From IMG/VR virus record IMGVR_UViG_3300027788_000006, positions 1 through 64,000 of that record: a stretch of DNA of 64,000 nucleotides; one strand, written 5' to 3'. The notes beneath the pieces were generated by a model that ran no database searches, was not told the origin of the DNA, and saw only the letters and a program-made list of their open reading frames with translations. This stretch comes from a virus. The position numbers and the translations under genes were made by a program. This document shows positions 35,777 through 45,700 of this stretch, piece by piece (position 1 is the stretch's first letter; every line of letters starts with the position of its first letter).

Positions 35777-36487
35777 TTAACCTTGTTGTTGTGGGGATCC
35801 ACTTCCCATTCCTGTTTCTGGATCTTGCATACGATCATTCACAGTATCGGATACTGTTCCTGATATAATCTTTAGTTCTCCACCAAGTATGCCCTGATTA
35901 ATTCTTTGTATCATATCCATAGGTATAGGAAAATCTGCTTTTGCATCACCTTCATAACAACCAGTACCAGCACAATCTCCAAACCTAGCTATGTCTCTAG
36001 GGTTTTCAAACACCCCTCTTATATTTACAGTCTCTAATCCTTGTGCATTATATATATATAAATGCTCATCAATCATAAAGGATTTAATATTATTTTTAGT
36101 ATACTTATCATACTGAAGCCACTTAACCATGTTAGAATTAACTAACGGAAATGTGTCTAATCCTGATACACTTCCTACATATGTAAGAGCTTCTGAGAAA
36201 TTAAACCTAACTGTTTTTGGTATAGGTAATACGGTTTTATATACTGGGCACTCTAACTCTATATTACAGCAGCGACTTCCATCTACTTTAGTTACTGCTA
36301 CGCACCCTAAATCTTGTTCTATATGTCTACTTGAAAATCCATTCTTTGCGTAATCTCGTCTAATAAACATTGCTCTGTAGTGCAATATATTAAACTTTAA
36401 TTGTTCTAATGATATGGACTCATCATGGTTGGATTTACCACCACGTACAAGGTTCAACAGGTTATATGCTATTTCGTTTAATGTCAT
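35777..36487 (-). CDS. Collar / ring structural protein (crassvirus type)
   Basis: A 236-residue protein with a start typical of a conserved crassvirus structural protein: MTLNEIAYNLLNLVRGG, then a segment with ILHYRAMFIRRDYAKN and RHIEQDLG. The N-terminal 60 residues are helical and the rest mixed with strands. The last 30 residues are Gly/Ser/Gln-rich and probably disordered. Proteins of this kind form a ring below the portal in the short crassvirus tail. It lies between the lysis cassette and the basic and IHF-like proteins. The family identity rests on recalled motif similarity; the exact ring is not known. Confidence 0.72.
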   Translation of the reverse strand: MTLNEIAYNLLNLVRGGKSNHDESISLEQLKFNILHYRAMFIRRDYAKNGFSSRHIEQDLGCVAVTKVDGSRCCNIELECPVYKTVLPIPKTVRFNFSEALTYVGSVSGLDTFPLVNSNMVKWLQYDKYTKNNIKSFMIDEHLYIYNAQGLETVNIRGVFENPRDIARFGDCAGTGCYEGDAKADFPIPMDMIQRINQGILGGELKIISGTVSDTVNDRMQDPETGMGSGSPQQQG

Positions 36488-37054
36488 TTAATATTTATAT
36501 AATGTTCTACTTAATCCTATGTTGTGTGTCTTGTCTATTAGTCCGTATCTATAGTAATAAGAGTTACCTTTTCTATTTGTCCAACCTACTATAGGTGAAA
36601 CATTGAACGTGTTACTACTTCCTCCTAACTCTCCTCCTGCCCAAAACCTTATATAAGGTCTTCTATCTATTAACTTTACAGTGTCTATAGTATGTATATA
36701 CTTAGGGAATTTAGCTGTATAATCAAATGTTTGTTCAACTAAAACTCCATCTACATAACTACTTATTACTCCTTTGATGAGTTCATCTTCCACTTCATTT
36801 TTAAATAACCCAAGAGTATCATTATCAATAAAAACAGTATCAATAGAAATATTGGTAGTGCTAAGATAAATAGTATCCAAAACATATATACTGTCAACAG
36901 TCCTAGTAAATACGGTATCAATACCTGTGCTGCTTTTAACGCTCGTCTCATTTTGTTTATCATTACACTCTTGTAAAAATATTATATAACAAATTAAAAC
37001 TATGATTGTCAATGTTTTAACTTGCAATTTCTTTAGTACATTTAATATAGCCAT
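36488..37054 (-). CDS. Membrane-anchored beta-rich protein, candidate spanin
   Basis: A 188-residue protein with an N-terminal transmembrane segment (about residues 13-28), then a Cys at 30 that could be lipidated (IIFLQECN is not a clean lipobox). Strand-forming repeats rich in Asp, Thr and Ile follow (35-85), and then a C-terminal segment with aromatic strands (FWAGGELGG, NSYYYRYG). It overlaps the M15 peptidase gene by 13 bases and ends next to a ring gene. Position beside an endolysin suggests a spanin-like role of joining inner and outer membranes at lysis, but it lacks the coiled coil of classical Rz. A nested hydrophobic frame exists at 36766-36963. Confidence 0.6.
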   Translation of the reverse strand: MAILNVLKKLQVKTLTIIVLICYIIFLQECNDKQNETSVKSSTGIDTVFTRTVDSIYVLDTIYLSTTNISIDTVFIDNDTLGLFKNEVEDELIKGVISSYVDGVLVEQTFDYTAKFPKYIHTIDTVKLIDRRPYIRFWAGGELGGSSNTFNVSPIVGWTNRKGNSYYYRYGLIDKTHNIGLSRTLYKY

Positions 37055-37401
37055 GCTACACTTTGATCCTTGTCTTTATCTAAATCTACATGAATAAATG
37101 TTTTTCCTATTCCTATTCTTGTAAATCCTGCTGCTATAAAAGCTGCTATCATTATAAATCTTTCTCTAGACTTAGTGCAATGAACATCAGCTGCTAATCC
37201 ATACATATGTGAAGAAGTTGATACTCCCCCTACATTAGCATTATGTTCTATCGTTCTATAGCCACTATTAATTTTAAAAGGAATACCCGCTATATCTCTA
37301 GCCTCATCAAGGGCTATAAGAAATTCTTCAGACATAAATTTACCAGACTCTGGGGAGTCAGGACTATCAAATTCATCTAAGGTAAAGTATTCTAATTTCA
37401 T
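37042..37401 (-). CDS. M15-family peptidase, endolysin candidate
   Basis: A compact 119-residue protein that is nearly all catalytic domain. The zinc-binding motif SSHMYGLAAD lies at 63-72 (His65, Asp72), with the second ligand motif IHVD at 103-106 (His104). INSGYRT at 44-50 gives the conserved Arg-bearing strand of M15 (VanY/Ply-like) peptidases. These enzymes cut the peptide stems of peptidoglycan. There is no signal peptide, so release would need a holin. Neighbours are a one-helix membrane protein upstream and a membrane-anchored beta-rich protein downstream, together a likely lysis cassette. A virion-borne role is possible but less likely because the SLT protein already fits that function. 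Confidence 0.88.
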   Translation of the reverse strand: MKLEYFTLDEFDSPDSPESGKFMSEEFLIALDEARDIAGIPFKINSGYRTIEHNANVGGVSTSSHMYGLAADVHCTKSRERFIMIAAFIAAGFTRIGIGKTFIHVDLDKDKDQSVAWLY

Positions 37402-37405
37402 ATTA

Positions 37406-37603
37406 TTATCTTTTATTTTTTAACTTTATAAATTTATATACTGTAAAAGCTATTGCTAAACTGGTAGAAATAAATAAAAGAGCTTCATTGCATTGCCCTA
37501 AACTTAATCCTATCACACTGCCGTTGGCAATTAAAACTTCTGTTGTATCTTTCATATCACTATTCATTGTGTTTATTTTTAACTTCTTTTTATTAACTTT
37601 CAT
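37406..37603 (-). CDS. Small single-helix membrane protein, holin candidate
   Basis: The frame gives 65 residues with one transmembrane segment (about residues 40-58, EALLFISTSLAIAFTVYKFI) and a Lys-rich C-terminus. The annotated start overlaps the LamG gene by 11 bases, but an internal ATG at 37567 (Met13) is preceded by GTTAAAAATAAACACA, which looks like the A-rich leaders used elsewhere here. The true protein may be 53 residues. Its place just before the M15 peptidase makes it the best holin candidate of the window, although one-helix holins are a minority and no family was recognised. Confidence 0.6.
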   Translation of the reverse strand: MKVNKKKLKINTMNSDMKDTTEVLIANGSVIGLSLGQCNEALLFISTSLAIAFTVYKFIKLKNKR

Positions 37604-38693
37604 TTGGTATTGTTGCAGCTGTAGGGCTTTCGTTAGCAGTTAACTGAAAACCCCCTACTAGAGTGGCATTATGAGTATTAGGTGTCACTTCTAAATCAGA
37701 CGCTCCATATACAGGGGGTGCGTATGTATTCTCTAAATCAGGATCTAGAACTTGATAACAAATATCTCTACAGCCCTCACAATTTACGAACAGTTCAGAA
37801 TCTGGTTCTATTATTATTACTGTACCATCAGGACCTCCTGCTGGATCAGTAATTGGATTTGGAGCTGGAACACTTGCTCTCCTACATTCATATGTATAAC
37901 CTGGAGTTCCATCTACCGCAGCAGTTATTGTTAATAAAGAAGAGCATGGTATCCAAAGTTTACAAGCTTCCGCAGCTTCTATAGGATAAATTCCTCCTAC
38001 TCCTGATATTGTAGGGTTTACAGAATAGTTAGATGTAGGTTGTAATGCATAGATATGTCGTACTTGATCTGAATTTAATCTGAAGTTCTTCCAAAGAGTT
38101 AAGTCAGCCATCCAACCATATAAGTCGAATGAAGTATCTGATAATAAAAATCCCCAAGTTAAATGAGAAGTTTCATTATTCATACCAGTATAAGAACCAC
38201 CACCAGAATCCTGTAGGATTTGTTTTACACCGTTTACATATATACTCATACCATTCTTTACATAAGAACCATCTGAATTGTCATCTGTTGAATCTCCATT
38301 ATAAGTAAGTACATAGTGTACCCATCGATTAGTATAAGTATGAGCACTAAGTGTGCTTACTCTTTTGTAATTACCATTAGTGTTAGTACATATATCAAAA
38401 TACATCTTACCACTAAGCATAAAAGCTCTATATTCATGAAAGCCCGACGCAGCACTCGCTTTACTTACAAACCCATAGTTCTGAGTTGATCCACTTGCTT
38501 TTACCCATCCAGCTATAGTAAAAGGTAGATCGAGGCCTGCACCAGCTCCTGTTGTCATTGAAAAATCATCCTCATCTCCACAATCTAAAAAATCATCAGA
38601 CCCATCTAATCTAATTGAAGCCTGAGTACGTGGTACGTAGTTACGATTCCAAGTTTGATTTTTAGTCATGTTTATAGAAGCTCCTATTTGCAT
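37593..38693 (-). CDS. LamG (concanavalin A-like) domain protein
   Basis: Residues 26-215 form a LamG-like jelly roll: the opening strand SIRLDGSDDFLDCGD, FTIAGWVK, NRWVHYVLTYNGD, MSIYVNGVK and DLYGWMADLTLWKNFRLNSDQV, ending in a short helix, are all landmarks of this fold. LamG domains bind sugars or proteins. The remaining 150 residues are Pro/Thr-rich with Cys pairs (CEGC, DICY). A virion adhesin, spike or fibre-associated role is likely given its place between small structural genes and the lysis cassette. It starts in a TAATG overlap with the 112-residue gene. The target is unknown. Confidence 0.82.
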   Translation of the reverse strand: MQIGASINMTKNQTWNRNYVPRTQASIRLDGSDDFLDCGDEDDFSMTTGAGAGLDLPFTIAGWVKASGSTQNYGFVSKASAASGFHEYRAFMLSGKMYFDICTNTNGNYKRVSTLSAHTYTNRWVHYVLTYNGDSTDDNSDGSYVKNGMSIYVNGVKQILQDSGGGSYTGMNNETSHLTWGFLLSDTSFDLYGWMADLTLWKNFRLNSDQVRHIYALQPTSNYSVNPTISGVGGIYPIEAAEACKLWIPCSSLLTITAAVDGTPGYTYECRRASVPAPNPITDPAGGPDGTVIIIEPDSELFVNCEGCRDICYQVLDPDLENTYAPPVYGASDLEVTPNTHNATLVGGFQLTANESPTAATIPNES

Positions 38694-39031
38694 TACGCTT
38701 GTACTGTTATAGTTACGTTAGGTTTTGCGTATGCAAGAATTACTCCTGATTGTAGTACTATACTTTCTATATTACTGTGTATAGTCATACCCGCTGGGAT
38801 AACCAAGGATCCTGTGATTGCTCTAAGAGCACCTGCAGAAGGATCTTTTTCCTTTATTCCTATAGAACAGTTAGTTGCATCTATTCTAGAGTCTTGTAAA
38901 GCCATCATACAGTAGAACGGACCTGTAAATAATTTATCCGCCTCGTCTATTAAAATTGTTTGTCCTGGATGAACTGTGTCATTAACTCCAGAACTTATAC
39001 TTCTTAGTAACACTTCATTATTTGTTGCCAT
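38693..39031 (-). CDS. Small beta-rich structural protein
   Basis: A 112-residue protein without membrane segments. Predicted strands dominate (GQTILIDEAD, ITGSLVIPAGMTIHSNIE, TITVQA). It has the look of a small virion decoration or fibre-base protein of Bacteroidota phages. It is tied to the 137-residue gene and to the LamG gene by TAATG overlaps, so the three are made together. The family was not recognised. Confidence 0.65.
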   Translation of the reverse strand: MATNNEVLLRSISSGVNDTVHPGQTILIDEADKLFTGPFYCMMALQDSRIDATNCSIGIKEKDPSAGALRAITGSLVIPAGMTIHSNIESIVLQSGVILAYAKPNVTITVQA

Positions 39032-39444
39032 TATTCTATTATTTTTTCTAAATTCATAATTTGCTGAGGAGTAATATCCTCTGGTAAAATATCTGCAGAT
39101 AAAGAGTAAAGTTCAACTTCTAAAACTTCTTTCATTTTAGCACTCATCAAATCTACTTGTTTCTTTCTTTCTGTTACTAATTCTGGATTCCCTTCTTCTA
39201 ATTTGTTTATTTGTTCTGCAGAATCTTCTTCATTCTTTTCAGCTATAGCTTGTACTTTACCAGCTAATTCCATAAACTCTTCTGAAGGTCTCCCTAATTT
39301 TTCTAAAGGATCTAAAGCTTCTTTTAGAATGTTTAAATTTTTACCTACAGGTAGACTAAAGTCTTTACCTGATAAATCTTTAACGGCGAATAGCCCATTA
39401 ATAAGATCTAGTAGTTCCCCATTTGTTGCCTTAATTTTTGTCAT
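39031..39444 (-). CDS. DUF1617-like phage helical protein
   Basis: A 137-residue all-helical acidic protein. The order LLDLINGLFAVKDLSGKDF, LPVGKNLNILKEAL, then RPSEEFMELAGKV resembles the DUF1617 family of phage structural-region proteins, as recalled. The middle is highly charged. The leader AATATATATAGAAA sits directly before the start. The function of this family is not known; in other phages it lies among tail genes. Confidence 0.6.
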   Translation of the reverse strand: MTKIKATNGELLDLINGLFAVKDLSGKDFSLPVGKNLNILKEALDPLEKLGRPSEEFMELAGKVQAIAEKNEEDSAEQINKLEEGNPELVTERKKQVDLMSAKMKEVLEVELYSLSADILPEDITPQQIMNLEKIIE

Positions 39445-39460
39445 TTTCTATATATATTAG

Positions 39461-39760
39461 TTATTCTGTAAATACGTAACGATCACTTCCGTGGCCGCAA
39501 GCATCACAATGCTTGTTTGCAAAGTTAATAAAATTATCTATAAGATGAGACTTTTGACCACTTATATTTCCGTCACAGTCTGGAAGACAAGATAGTCCAT
39601 CTTTTGGAAGTAAATAACTTATAAATTTTAAAGTCCATAAATAGTCTGTAGAACAATTATCTAACGTACCAATTTTAATTTTCTGCAATACTTTATCTCC
39701 CTTCTCTGCGATACAGATAGTTAAGTTTTTTATTACGTTTGGGTGTACTTCGAATGACAT
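39461..39760 (-). CDS. Small Cys-containing protein of unknown function
   Basis: A 99-residue protein between the giant fibre gene and the DUF1617-like gene. Cysteines lie at 16, 36, 58 and 62, and in a HCDACGHG motif at 84-91, which could bind zinc or form disulfides. No membrane segment. The leader AACTTAAAAATAAAAAAT before the start fits the A-rich type used here. I do not recognise the family. A structural or chaperone role for the fibre is only a guess from position. Confidence 0.62.
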   Translation of the reverse strand: MSFEVHPNVIKNLTICIAEKGDKVLQKIKIGTLDNCSTDYLWTLKFISYLLPKDGLSCLPDCDGNISGQKSHLIDNFINFANKHCDACGHGSDRYVFTE

Positions 39761-39776
39761 ATTTTTTATTTTTAAG

Positions 39777-42700
39777 TTAAAGAGATTGAGGAGTTAGACA
39801 ACAAAATGGATCTGACAGACACGCTGCTTGTGATGTATTAGGTCCCTCAACTGCAACCTCTGAGCAGTTACAGCTACCTGTACAACAAGCGATTATATTA
39901 ATTGTATCAGAATTTTCACTAGGAGATCCAAGAGCTCCTGAAATAATATTTGCAGTAGACGGAGTATTTGAAACTGTACTACTTTCTATACTTACATTAT
40001 AACCAGTTGCTGGATGACATCCATCAGAATTTGCAGGTAATATAAGACTTCCTGTTGGAACTCCAGCTAAGATAGCAGCATCTATATAAGTTTTCCAAGT
40101 ATTAAAGAATTGTCCTGGCATTCCTACATGTGTAATACTAGTTATCTTCTTTTTAACAAAGCCATTTAAACAACATCCAGCAGGATAAGCCCCACAAGGT
40201 TGTGCAGATTGGTAGTAATAATCATTGAAATTTGCAGTGATACCGTGTATAAGTACTAAAGCAGTTAATGCCATATCCTGATTAGGGAATGTAGTCCAAG
40301 GATCTAACTCAGTTGAGTCATAAGTATTTGTAGACAATAGAATACCTTCAGATATAAGTAACGTTACTGCGGTTCCAGTACAACTGTTTGTAGACGTATT
40401 TGCTTGTGGGATACAATCCCAATACTCTGCATCACAATAAATACAAGAGCCATCATCGATAGTTGCTCCTGAACTATAATTTGAAGCTCCTGGATCAGTA
40501 CAACCTTCTATGGCATATAGACAACTTCCATCATCACATGTTGCGGCAATATTATAATTTGAAGCTAGTGGATCTATACAGCCGTATATACAATATATAC
40601 ATGACCCATCATCTAACACAGCTAGGGGATCATAATTTTGAGCAGTAACATCTGTACATCCACATAGAGGCATAGTTGTTATAATAATAGGAGACATAAC
40701 TACAGTTCCTGCAGTACCACAAGATGGAGTAGTTGTTTCCGTATATGTGAATCTCCATTGACTGTTAGTAGTAACTAACTGTGTATGAAGAAGTGTGTTA
40801 AAACCGTTAGAGGTACCTGTTATAGAAGCTACTATAGTAGTCCAAGTTGCTCCATTGTCTAAAGATTGCTCTAAATATCCAGTGATAGACTGTCCAGGAT
40901 TACATGTCATATTCCATACAATACTAGAAGGTACTCCACATAGACTAGAAACAACTGTTGTAGCAGTTACCGCGCAAGCACAGAACCCAGGAACTATACA
41001 TAAAGTAGGATCACTTATTACATATTGTGCTGGTATAAGTGTAGTATTAAATGCAGCAGGGTCATCACAAGCAGGAGTTTGTATATCAAAAGTGAATGTG
41101 TTATCACATACTTGAGCAACACTCCAAACTGGAAGAGAAATAGTACTTATAACTATAGAATAACTTCCATAAGAAAGACCTACAGCAGAAAAGATTACTC
41201 CCGGCGCAGAAGAAGACGGACCACTCATTACTATATTACCCGTTGAATCAAATATAGTTATATATAATACCGCAGGTAATTGTACGTTAGGATTTATTCC
41301 CATAGTTAAAATAGCTGATCCTGTAAATGATCCTGTTGGATCTTCTATAGTAGTAGCTAATGAAGCTTGGAACCAATTCGTGGCAGTGTTTACTGAAGCA
41401 GCATCTATAACAAAAGCTTGCCCTGTACCCGATAAAGCTGGTCCCATCGCTGTAGTAAACCCACTACAGTATAAACAACTACCATCATCATTATTAGCGG
41501 TAGGATCATAATTTAAAGCTGTGGCAGATGTACACCCATTTAGAGGTGTTATACATCCTGCAGGACATGTTGCTAAAGGATCAAAATTTGTTGATCCAGC
41601 TCCAGACGCTGCGGTACCAGTTTGAGTTAAACATGTTATAGCACCAGGGTTTGCTACAGAGTCAGTTTCCCATATAGTACCACAATCCATACATCCACTT
41701 ACGCACAAATCAACACAACAATCATTATCTAATAATGGGTCTAGAGGTCCTGTATTTCCTTGAGCCGGATCACTACTATTGCAATCACATGTAGCTAAAG
41801 AATTATATTGAACAAATGCAGGGTTAGTACATCCATAAACACAATAATTACAACTACCATCATCTACACTTGCATAAGTAACATAATTATTTGCAGCTGG
41901 ATCAGTACATCCTTCATATATACAGGAACCGTCATCTGACGTTGCAGTAGGATTAGGATTAATTGGTAATATCCCTGGGTATGTAACTGTAGTAAGTATT
42001 GTAGCATAATCGTTTGGAGATTGAGAATTTATACCATTATAAGGTTCTAGACCATCCCAATAGTTTTGTGTTAATGCTCCAGTATCCATACATCCTGTTA
42101 AAGTATATTGACAACATCCATCACTTATAGTTGCTAAAACTGGTAACGTAGCACAGTTCTCATTATAATTATCTGCTGACGGATCTGTACAACCAGGTAC
42201 TAATAGACAAGAAGTACAATCTAATTCAAGAGGTATAGTTGGAGAAGCATCTATTAACTCACTGGTAGCATTTCCTGCAGGTGCTACATTATAACCATTA
42301 AACTTAAAGCAATCTCCATTACTTAATTTTATTACTGTTGCTCCTATAATAGGACCCCAAGTTAAATTTGCAGCAGGATAACCAGGCATTTGTATGGCCC
42401 CACTCTGATTAGTTCCTACCCAAGTTATAGTATTTGCTGAAGTAACAGCTACTCCTACATCTACTATATTATATAAATCTGTGGTACCACATTTTTCCCA
42501 TTCCATATACAAAGGAGGAGCAGAAGCACAAAGCGTACAGTCTGCATATACATCTGCAGGTCCTACTAAAGTATGATTATTACCTAACTCATATTCTCCT
42601 AACATAGTAGTATAACCATGATGAGTTGCAGCATTATAAGGCGAGGGTCCCATATATTCAATACAGTATGATCCAACACCACTTGTATGTCTTATATTAA

Positions 42701-45700
42701 GGACATCTCCAATAACTATAGGAGCTCCATTTTGAGCTACTACGTAATTATAGAATATTCCATTATTTAAAGCAGTATTTGCTAACGGGTATACAGAAGT
42801 AGGATCTCCTATCATATTAACAATATCCTCTGCACAATCTGCCCACACTATAGCGGGAACCCAAGAAGAAGGGCACACACACATTTTCCATTCATGAAAA
42901 ACAGCTGAGCAATCTATACAATTAAAATAAAACGGTAGTAGTAAGAAATTAGCGGAAGAGTAATTTATAATAGTTCCAAGAGTATTAGTTACAGATATTC
43001 CTACATACTCATAACAATCATTAAGATATTGAATGGTATTACCTGGTGAAGGACTACCTACAGCTATATAATAATCATTACTCTCACTACCTGCTCCAGT
43101 AGCTCCCATTTCAACGAATGTATATTCTACTAAAGTGTTACAATCTCTCCATGTATGTATAGGGTTACCCGGAGTACAAGGTCCCGGACATACAGCACAT
43201 TGATCAACATTTGAATTAAGGTATCCACCTATCGTTGGATATGACATAATATTTCCTGCTGTTGGTATTGTTGTTGATGTAGTACAATCATATACTGCAC
43301 TAGCATCATAACCATTTACGTCTGGGTATAAACCTGGAGTTAGATCAGTACATCCAAGAGGCCCTGTAGGAGTATATGTATATTGTAGTTCAATTGTACA
43401 AGTAGAACCTGCATATGTTATAACTGCTTCTGCTTTATATATCTCTGAGCCTGGTGTAGTATGTAAATTAGCAAATGGTAATATTTCATTAATAGATGTG
43501 TTTGCGCTTACTACAGTTGCAGTAGTTAATAAAACCCAAGCAGTACCTGCAGTATCCCACATATACCAGTTGATAACATGACTTACTGTTATTGGACTAC
43601 AAGTTGCTGTAAACAATAAATCTGGGGTACAAGTATTAACTGTAGTAGACGAAGGATCTAAACCTATAGTATCTGGAGTACAACATGAAGATGATATACA
43701 AGTTCCGTCATCACAAATAGCTAAAGGATCATAATTTGTTGCTGTAGGGTCAGTACAACCACAAGGGTTAAAAGTTAAAGTATCTGTAGCGGATATTAAT
43801 TGACATGTTGCTCCTCCTACATAAGTTATATCAAACACTACTCTATAATCTCCAGTACCATATGTACCAAAAGTATTTGTAGTACAACTGTAATTATATG
43901 TATTTGATACTCCTGCTGTAGCATTTGCTGCGGCAGTAGTAGTCTCTGTAAGTACATCTGAAATTTGCCATGTTGTTCCATCCCAGAATTGTAAAGTAGA
44001 TACTATTGTTTCCGCATACTCGGATACTGCACAAGTTAATGTAGAAAGGTATTCTAAAGTACATCCTCCTGGATTATTATTAGCCGTAGCTGTAAATGTA
44101 GGAAGACTACAACAAGGATAAGTACATGACCCATCGTCACATGTTGCAGCTGCATTATAGTTAGTTGCATTTGCATCAGTACAACCACATATATAAGTTG
44201 GCGTCGTAATTACACTCGTTGTACAAGTATCAGTTGTTCCATTAGTAAACGTAACAGTTACCGTTGCATCATACGTGGTATTCATTGCATAGGCAACAAC
44301 AGGGGTTCCACATGCGTCAACACCATTTGATGTAGCTGCTAATGAAGTCATTGAGGAACTACCTGACGCCATTGTGGTATTTGTTGTAGCATCTTCAATA
44401 ACCCATGCCCAACTAGCTACAATGTTAGAACTGCTGTCTGAAGCTGTTAATACAAGATCGTCTATACATCCTGCAGACGTTATATTAAGTGCTAAAGCAC
44501 ATGTTATAGCACCTGAATAAATACACGTATCTGGGCACGTAGCTGTAGCATCATAATTAATGGCAGCAGCATCCATACATCCACATATTCGTCTAACATA
44601 TGTTACTGTATTTGATTGTATAGTTTCTGTATGACCATTTGCATATGTTATAACATATTGAATGGCATAATCTCCGTTAAGAGGGAAGAAGAATGTGCTA
44701 CAATCTTCTATAAAAGTTAATCCATATGTATCAGTACCAGTTGATGATAAAGGTAATGGTAAAGCAATTAAAGTAGCAGCTCCTGCAGGGTCTGATATTA
44801 TTTGGAAAGTAGCTGATGCTGTATCCGCTAAAGCAGATGCATTAGTATCAGATGTACTTAAAATAATTGTATTATTACAACCCGTTACTGTTTGACTTAT
44901 AAGAGCTGTAGTTACTGGGTATACACAGCAATCATTTGCAGACCCTGAATTACAAGTACATATATTTGTAACATCATAATTAAATGCGTAAGTACTATTG
45001 TCTGTACAACCTGTAACACAACAGGCAGTAATAGTTGATGTAGCTGTACCAGTACATCCAGAAGCATCTATAACTACACAATTATAATCTCCAGGAACTA
45101 GTCCAGTAAGATTTTGATTCGTAGTTTGTGCTCCAGGAACGACACCACCACTAGCAGCAGTCCAAGCATAAGTATATGGAGGGGTTCCAGGAGCTACAGT
45201 TTGAGTAATAGTTCCATTATCTATAGGTAAATTATTAGCACAAGTATTAGTTTGCCCTAGAGTTACACTAGTTGGAGGAGCTGGGAATGTTAGTGTATCT
45301 GTATACACACATCCAGTTATATTTTCTGTCCAAGTACATGTAACAGACCCTCCCCCTGTAGGTATTATTATACTTCCAAGATTAGATGAAACTGCCCCAT
45401 TTAAACTTCCTGTCCAAGCATAAACACCTAGACAACCTCCACAGTTTAATACTGTAGCAATTAATATAGTCCCTAAGCCACAAGCCGAAGCAACAGCTGC
45501 TACTGTCAGAGTTGCACTACAGAAATCGCAACAAATATCACATGTGGGAACTACTGTTAATCCTGTTGCACAATCCTCATTAAAGTTATCTGCTGTTGCG
45601 TCCATGCAACCACAAACCATATTAGCATTCAAAGGTACGGTCATAGGAGGACCATAAACAGTACCAGTAACTCCATTTGGAAGTGTGTAGTTAAGAGCAG

